NCBI GenBank assembly: GCA_002840015.1
Contig: PGZE01000026.1
Location: 1-62,322, forward strand
Length of the DNA stretch: 62,322 bases
DNA from: Gammaproteobacteria bacterium HGW-Gammaproteobacteria-2
GTDB lineage: Bacteria > Pseudomonadota > Gammaproteobacteria > Xanthomonadales > Xanthomonadaceae
Direction: 5' to 3'
Shown here: piece after piece, positions 57,962 through 62,322 of the stretch
Layout: the number at the start of each line of letters is the position of its first letter
How positions within the stretch are numbered: position 1 is the stretch's first letter
Translations under genes and position numbers: made by a program
Notes under the pieces: generated by a model
What the model was told of the DNA's origin: nothing
The model's input: only the letters and a program-made list of their open reading frames with translations
Database searches by the model: none

Positions 57962-60049
57962 CTACGAACCCAATGCTGCGACCAGACGCACCCGGCGATT
58001 ATCCGGCACTTCGTTGTAAGCCAGCACATGCAGGCCTGGTGCCGCTGGCCGCATGAAACGTGCCAACCACGACCGCAATGCCGGTGCTACCAACAACACG
58101 GCGGCTTCTCCCGCCAACTCCTGTTTGTGTACCAACTCGGCGACATTGCGCTGCAAGCGTTCCGCCAGCGCGGGTTCAATGGCCGCCGCCGGGCCACTGC
58201 CCTGCACTGACTGAAGCAAGATCTGTTCCAACTTTGGCTCCAACGTCAACACCGGCACCTCTGCACTTATCCCACTGATTTCCTGAACAATTTGCCGGCC
58301 CAACGCGGTACGCACTGCAGAAGTCAGAGCGGCAGGATCCTGGCTACCTCCCGCATGCTCCGCCAAAGACTCGACGATGGTGCGAATATTGCGGATCGGT
58401 ACGCGTTCGGCCAGCAGGTTCTGCAACACCTTGACCACCACCCCCAACGGCAAGCGCTTGGGCACGAGATCCTCAACCAGCTTGGGCGCGCTTTGTGCGA
58501 GGCGATCCAGCATCTGCTGCACTTCTTCATGGCCCAGCAATTCGTGCGCGTGCGACTGCAACAGGTGACTGAGGTGCGTTGCAATCACGGTACCGGGATC
58601 GACGATGGTGTAACCCAACGACTGCGCGTGATCGCGTGCGCCCGATTCAATCCAGATCGCTTCCAGACCAAACGCCGGATCGCGGGTTGGAATGCCCACC
58701 AGCGTACCTTGCACGCGCCCCGGGTTGATCGCCAGCGAACGGTCGGGATATACCTCTGACTCACCCAGCGGAACCCCCATCAGGCTGATTCGATACGCAT
58801 TGGGCGACATGTCGAGGTTATCGCGGATGTGAACGGCGGGCACCAGAAAACCGAGGTCCTGCGAGAGCTTCTTGCGGACCGCGCGAATACGGTTCATCAG
58901 TTCGCCCCCCTGATTGCGATCAACCAGAGGAATCAGCCGATAGCCCACCTCCAGGCCGATCACATCCACCGCAGCGACATCTTCCCAACCCAGCTCGGCC
59001 TGTTCGGCCACCTTGGGCGACTTGTCGGATGTCATCTGCTGCTCGGGTGCTTTCTCAGCAACCGGGTTCAAGCGCCGATGCATCAGATGAGCACCAGCGC
59101 CACAGACCGCGCCGAGCATCAGGAATGCCATGTTCGGCATGCCCGGGATCAGACCCATGGCCACCAGTACCGCTGCCGCAACCGCCAGCACCTTGGGCTG
59201 GCCAAGCACCTGCGCCACCAACTGCTCGCCCATGTTTTGCCGCTTGGACATGCGGGTAACAATCACCGCTGCCGCAATCGACAGCATCAGGGCTGGCACC
59301 TGCGCGACCAGACCATCGCCGATGGTCAGCAACACATAGATACGTGCGGCATCGGCCATGCTCAGGCCATGCTGAAACACGCCAACGGCAAAGCCGCCGA
59401 GGATATTGATGAACAAGATCAGGATGCCGGCAATCGCATCGCCGCGCACGAACTTGCTGGCGCCGTCCATCGAGCCGTAGAAGTCCGCTTCCTCGCGCAC
59501 CTCGGTACGCCGTTCGCGCGCCTGATCCTGGGTAATCAGTCCGGCATTGAGATCCGCATCGATCGCCATCTGCTTGCCGGGCATGGCATCGAGGGTGAAG
59601 CGTGCGGTAACTTCAGATACGCGGGTGGAACCCTTGGTGACCACCACAAAGTTGATGATGGTGATGATCGAAAACACCACCAGGCCAACCGCGAAGTTGC
59701 CACCGATGACGAATGATCCGAAGGCTTCGATCACCTGGCCGGCGGCGCCGGGGCCTTCATGGCCATTGATCAGCACCACGCGGGTGGATGCCACATTCAA
59801 GGCCAGGCGCAACAGGGTGCCGGCCAGCACCACAGTGGGAAATGCGGCCAGATCAAGTGGTCGCTGTGCATAAATGACCGCCAACAAAATCACCAGCGAC
59901 AACGCGATGTTGAAGCTGAACAACAGGTCGAGGACGAATGCCGGTAGCGGCAGCATCATCATCGCCAGCGCGACCAGCACCAGGAACGGAGCGAGCAATC
60001 CGCGCCGTCCTACCAATTTGACCGAATCCATGAATGCGGTAGTGGCCAT
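57962..60049 (-). CDS. flhA: flagellar export gate protein FlhA
   Basis: The 695-residue inner-membrane component of the flagellar type III export gate has about eight TM helices in the first 320 residues, the FHIPEP-type region (FPTVVLAGTLLRLALNVASTRVVL, TKGSTRVSEVTARFTLDAMPGKQMAIDADLN) and a cytoplasmic domain from residue 370 on (AVDVIGLEVGYRLIPLVD, AFGLEAIWI, GVVVKVLQNLLAERVPIRNIRTIVE). Full length. It follows flhB and precedes flhF by 60 bases. Confidence 0.97.
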   Translation of the reverse strand: MATTAFMDSVKLVGRRGLLAPFLVLVALAMMMLPLPAFVLDLLFSFNIALSLVILLAVIYAQRPLDLAAFPTVVLAGTLLRLALNVASTRVVLINGHEGPGAAGQVIEAFGSFVIGGNFAVGLVVFSIITIINFVVVTKGSTRVSEVTARFTLDAMPGKQMAIDADLNAGLITQDQARERRTEVREEADFYGSMDGASKFVRGDAIAGILILFINILGGFAVGVFQHGLSMADAARIYVLLTIGDGLVAQVPALMLSIAAAVIVTRMSKRQNMGEQLVAQVLGQPKVLAVAAAVLVAMGLIPGMPNMAFLMLGAVCGAGAHLMHRRLNPVAEKAPEQQMTSDKSPKVAEQAELGWEDVAAVDVIGLEVGYRLIPLVDRNQGGELMNRIRAVRKKLSQDLGFLVPAVHIRDNLDMSPNAYRISLMGVPLGESEVYPDRSLAINPGRVQGTLVGIPTRDPAFGLEAIWIESGARDHAQSLGYTIVDPGTVIATHLSHLLQSHAHELLGHEEVQQMLDRLAQSAPKLVEDLVPKRLPLGVVVKVLQNLLAERVPIRNIRTIVESLAEHAGGSQDPAALTSAVRTALGRQIVQEISGISAEVPVLTLEPKLEQILLQSVQGSGPAAAIEPALAERLQRNVAELVHKQELAGEAAVLLVAPALRSWLARFMRPAAPGLHVLAYNEVPDNRRVRLVAALGS

Positions 60050-60052
60050 GGC

Positions 60053-61204
60053 TCAACGATGCTCCTTACGGCGGATACGCGGCCCGAGCAGTTCGGGGTC
60101 TATTTGTGGCTGTGGTGCATCGGGCAACGGCTCGCCTTGACGCAGAGCACGGCGCAACCGGAAGACATAAGCAAGCACTTGCGCAACCGCCACGTACAGT
60201 GCGGTCGGAATCGGACGGCCGATGTCGGCATGGCGATACAGGGCGCGGGCCAAGGGTGGCGACTCCACCGTGATCACGTCATGTTCTTTGGCAATCGCGC
60301 GAATCTGCGCGGCGATCAGATCCGCGCCCTTGGCAACCACCACCGGCGCACGCATTTTTTTATCGTCGTAACGCAGCGCAACGGCAAAGTGGGTTGGGTT
60401 GGTAATCACCACGTCGGCCTTGGGCACATCGCTCATCATCCGGCGCTTGGCCATCTCCTGTTGCAATTGCCGGATCTTGCTGCGCACTTCCGGGTTGCCA
60501 TCGGATTCCTTGTTTTCGCGCTTGAGTTCCACTTTGGTCATGCGCATGCGTTTCTTGAAGTCGAACATCTGCCACGGCACATCCACCGCAGCGATCAGGA
60601 TCAGCCCGCTGGCCAGCGCCACACCCGACCAGCCGATCACCGACAAGGCATGGATGATTCCCTGTGCCGATGGCTCCAGCGCGAACGCCTCGAACCGCAA
60701 AGCGAGATAGCCGAGCAAGAACCAGGTAATCACCGCAACCACTAGAAACTTGGCGAATGCTTTGCCCAACTCAACCACGCCACGCAACGAAAACAGCCGC
60801 TTCAAACCGCTGATCGGATTGAAGCGCTCGGGTTTTGGGGTGAGGGCTTCAGCGCTGAATATCCAGCCACCCACAGCCAGATTGCCGGCGATGGCGGCCA
60901 GCGTGCTGACCAGCAACGGTACCGCAAGCACGATCAAGCCGAGCACAACCGCTGACGCGAGCGCGTCGCTCATCACGTCATCAGAAACGAGTTGCTCCGG
61001 GCGGTACACCAGCCCAACTTGCAGCAGCGCCTTGGCGCCATAAGCCAATGGCGCAGTAACCAGTACCAGCGACAGCAGCACACCAATGGTGACCACGGCA
61101 CCAGCGAGATCACGCGAGCGCACCACCTCACCGCGATCACGCGCCTCGCTGAGGCGGCGTTCGGTAGGTTCTTCAGTGCGATCTTGCTGTTCGGTTTCGT
61201 CCAT
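60053..61204 (-). CDS. flhB: flagellar export switch protein FlhB
   Basis: The 383-residue protein has four TM helices and a cytoplasmic domain with the autocleavage site NPTHFAVALRYDD near residue 270 (cleavage between Asn and Pro), used in switching export from hook to filament substrates. The N-terminal EEPTERRLSEARDRGEVVRSRDL is standard. It follows fliR by 3 bases. Confidence 0.97.
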   Translation of the reverse strand: MDETEQQDRTEEPTERRLSEARDRGEVVRSRDLAGAVVTIGVLLSLVLVTAPLAYGAKALLQVGLVYRPEQLVSDDVMSDALASAVVLGLIVLAVPLLVSTLAAIAGNLAVGGWIFSAEALTPKPERFNPISGLKRLFSLRGVVELGKAFAKFLVVAVITWFLLGYLALRFEAFALEPSAQGIIHALSVIGWSGVALASGLILIAAVDVPWQMFDFKKRMRMTKVELKRENKESDGNPEVRSKIRQLQQEMAKRRMMSDVPKADVVITNPTHFAVALRYDDKKMRAPVVVAKGADLIAAQIRAIAKEHDVITVESPPLARALYRHADIGRPIPTALYVAVAQVLAYVFRLRRALRQGEPLPDAPQPQIDPELLGPRIRRKEHR

Positions 61205-61207
61205 GGC

Positions 61208-61972
61208 CTACAACCAGTCGCCAAGATGCGCCATGGCATCGGTAAACAAACCCTGAAACACCGGCAATACCGAGCCAAGACTCAACCAGATCACCAGAAA
61301 ACCAATCGCCAGCGCCGTGGGAAATCCCACCGCGAACAAGTTCATGCCCGGCGCGGCGCGACTCATCACGCCAAAACCCAGGTTGACCACCAATATTGCG
61401 GTGACCGCAGGCAAGGCCACCCGCACCGCGCCCGAGAACAGCACTTCGCCGTACATCACCACTTCGCGCCAAATCCCGACGGCGAGCTGATCATTGCCAA
61501 TCGGGGCCATGCTGAAGCTCATTGCCAATGCCTCGATCAGCGCCAGATGGCCATCCATCGCGATGAACAACAAAGTCGCCAGCAAGCCATAGAACTGGCC
61601 GAGTTGCGGCGTGCGTGCCCCGGACACCGGATCGACCACTTCACCAAAGCCAAGGCCCATACTCAACCCGATGACCTGTCCACCAAAGGTGACCGCTTCG
61701 ATCACCAGACGCAGCATCAGCCCGATCATGCCGCCGATCATCAGTTCACGAGCCATCACCGCAATACCTGCAACCTCGAACGGGCTGGCTGTCGGTGGCT
61801 CGATCACTGGCGCCAGCAACACCGCCAACGCCACCACCAGACCTACTCGCACCCGCCTTGGAATCGTCATCGCGCTGAACAACGGCGCAATCAGCATGAA
61901 GCCAACGATCCGGCCCATCGGCCACATCAAGCGCTGCATCCATTCGGCCAGCATGGCGAAGGTGAGTGTCAT
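61208..61972 (-). CDS. fliR: flagellar export gate protein FliR
   Basis: The 254-residue, six-TM protein has LIAPLFSAMTIPRRVRVGLVVALAVLLAP and REVVMYGEVLFSGAVRVALPAVTAILVVNLGFGVMSRAAPGMNLFAVGFP, the last being the strongest family signature. It forms the export gate core with FliP and FliQ. ATG 61972; 7 bases after fliQ. Confidence 0.96.
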   Translation of the reverse strand: MTLTFAMLAEWMQRLMWPMGRIVGFMLIAPLFSAMTIPRRVRVGLVVALAVLLAPVIEPPTASPFEVAGIAVMARELMIGGMIGLMLRLVIEAVTFGGQVIGLSMGLGFGEVVDPVSGARTPQLGQFYGLLATLLFIAMDGHLALIEALAMSFSMAPIGNDQLAVGIWREVVMYGEVLFSGAVRVALPAVTAILVVNLGFGVMSRAAPGMNLFAVGFPTALAIGFLVIWLSLGSVLPVFQGLFTDAMAHLGDWL

Positions 61973-61979
61973 CGTCGCC

Positions 61980-62249
61980 TCAACTCACCAGATCCGGAAG
62001 GCTCTGGATCAAGGCGCGGGTGAACTCGACCAAGGTGCGCAACATCCATGAGCCGGTAATGGCAAGCACCAGCCCCACCACCAGCAGTTTGGGGATAAAG
62101 CTCAGCGTCATTTCGTTGATTTGGGTTGCGGCCTGAAACATGCCGATCAGCAGACCTACCGCAAGTGCGCTGAGCAGCATCGGCGCGCTGAGGATCATGA
62201 TGAGCCACAGCGCACGCTGACCGATTTCAATCACCGATTCGGGTGTCAT
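61980..62249 (-). CDS. fliQ: flagellar export gate protein FliQ
   Basis: The 89-residue protein is exactly the family length, with two TM helices (LWLIMILSAPMLLSALAVGLLIG and LLVVGLVLAITGSWML) and the loop FQAATQINEMTLSFIPK between them. ATG 62249 is used; upstream codons belong to the spacer after fliP. Confidence 0.96.
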   Translation of the reverse strand: MTPESVIEIGQRALWLIMILSAPMLLSALAVGLLIGMFQAATQINEMTLSFIPKLLVVGLVLAITGSWMLRTLVEFTRALIQSLPDLVS

Positions 62250-62262
62250 CGCACTCTCCGTG

Positions 62263-62322
62263 TCAGACGTAAAAGCTGCCGGCAAGCGTGCCGATCAGCA
62301 GCGACCAACCATCAACCAATAC
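62263..62322 (-). CDS. fliP: flagellar export gate protein FliP, 3' end only
   Basis: The last 19 codons are in the window: VLVDGWSLLIGTLAGSFYV-stop. VDGW.LL.G.L..SF is the usual FliP C-terminus. The gene continues past the window edge and precedes fliQ by 13 bases. Confidence 0.88.
   Translation of the reverse strand, partial: VLVDGWSLLIGTLAGSFYV

Overview
Chromosomal DNA of a gammaproteobacterium, most likely of the Xanthomonadales/Lysobacterales (Rhodanobacteraceae- or Lysobacteraceae-like). The pointers are a Bcp peroxiredoxin with the Xanthomonas-type cysteine spacing, the flhB-flhA-flhF-flhG-fliA-cheYZA-mot gene order shared with Xanthomonas and Pseudomonas, frequent GTG/TTG starts, moderately high GC, and dispersed GGAGCCCACCCTGTGGGC repeats. 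Genus is not resolved.

Layout. 1-1190: IS110-family insertion sequence with a structured non-coding end (candidate bridge RNA), abutting mtnP. 1187-9809: minus-strand housekeeping genes: an overlapping rlmD-CYTH-nagZ-hpt-mtnP operon, then queA and rapA. 9810-10511: a gene-free, repeat-rich stretch. 10512-21435: core metabolism and maintenance (MFS exporter, yajD, yajQ, thiD, phoH-like, bcp, gcvR, dapA-bamC, aspartate-type aminotransferase, mdh). 21800-25082: an ECF sigma factor followed by a four-gene RiPP-type operon: an exported precursor with six EGKCG motifs, a DUF692/MNIO enzyme, a DUF2063 partner and a DoxX-like membrane protein. This resembles the bufferin/oxazolin copper-handling systems. 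The MNIO gene appears to lack its normal N-terminus. 25132-29490: rnt, a small membrane protein, rlmB, rnr, tRNA-Leu.

29905-35408: a 5.5-kb integrative element in tRNA-Phe, bounded by a perfect 48-bp repeat of the tRNA 3' half. It carries a tyrosine integrase, an AlpA-like regulator behind a perfect 11-bp inverted repeat that covers its ribosome-binding site, a winged-helix-like protein, a DUF5681 protein and several unknowns. It has no structural phage genes and no obvious antiphage gene. Three related GTGACTTGTG repeats lie at both ends and in the middle.

36615-62322: chemosensory and flagellar genes in two minus-strand operons. The first (STAS-cheY-cheA-cheW-MCP-cheR-cheD-cheB-MCP-STAS) starts from a FliA-type promoter that lies back to back with a second one for a FliK-like/FlhB-like gene pair. 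The second runs fliP-fliQ-fliR-flhB-flhA-flhF-flhG-fliA-cheY-cheZ-cheA-motC-motD-parA-parP-cheW-DUF2802. Within it cheY, flhG and flhF each carry a frameshifting deletion as written; the cheY deletion removes the acidic-pocket DD motif. Either this flagellar system is decaying, or the assembly has local errors. Settling that is the most useful follow-up here, together with the RiPP operon.
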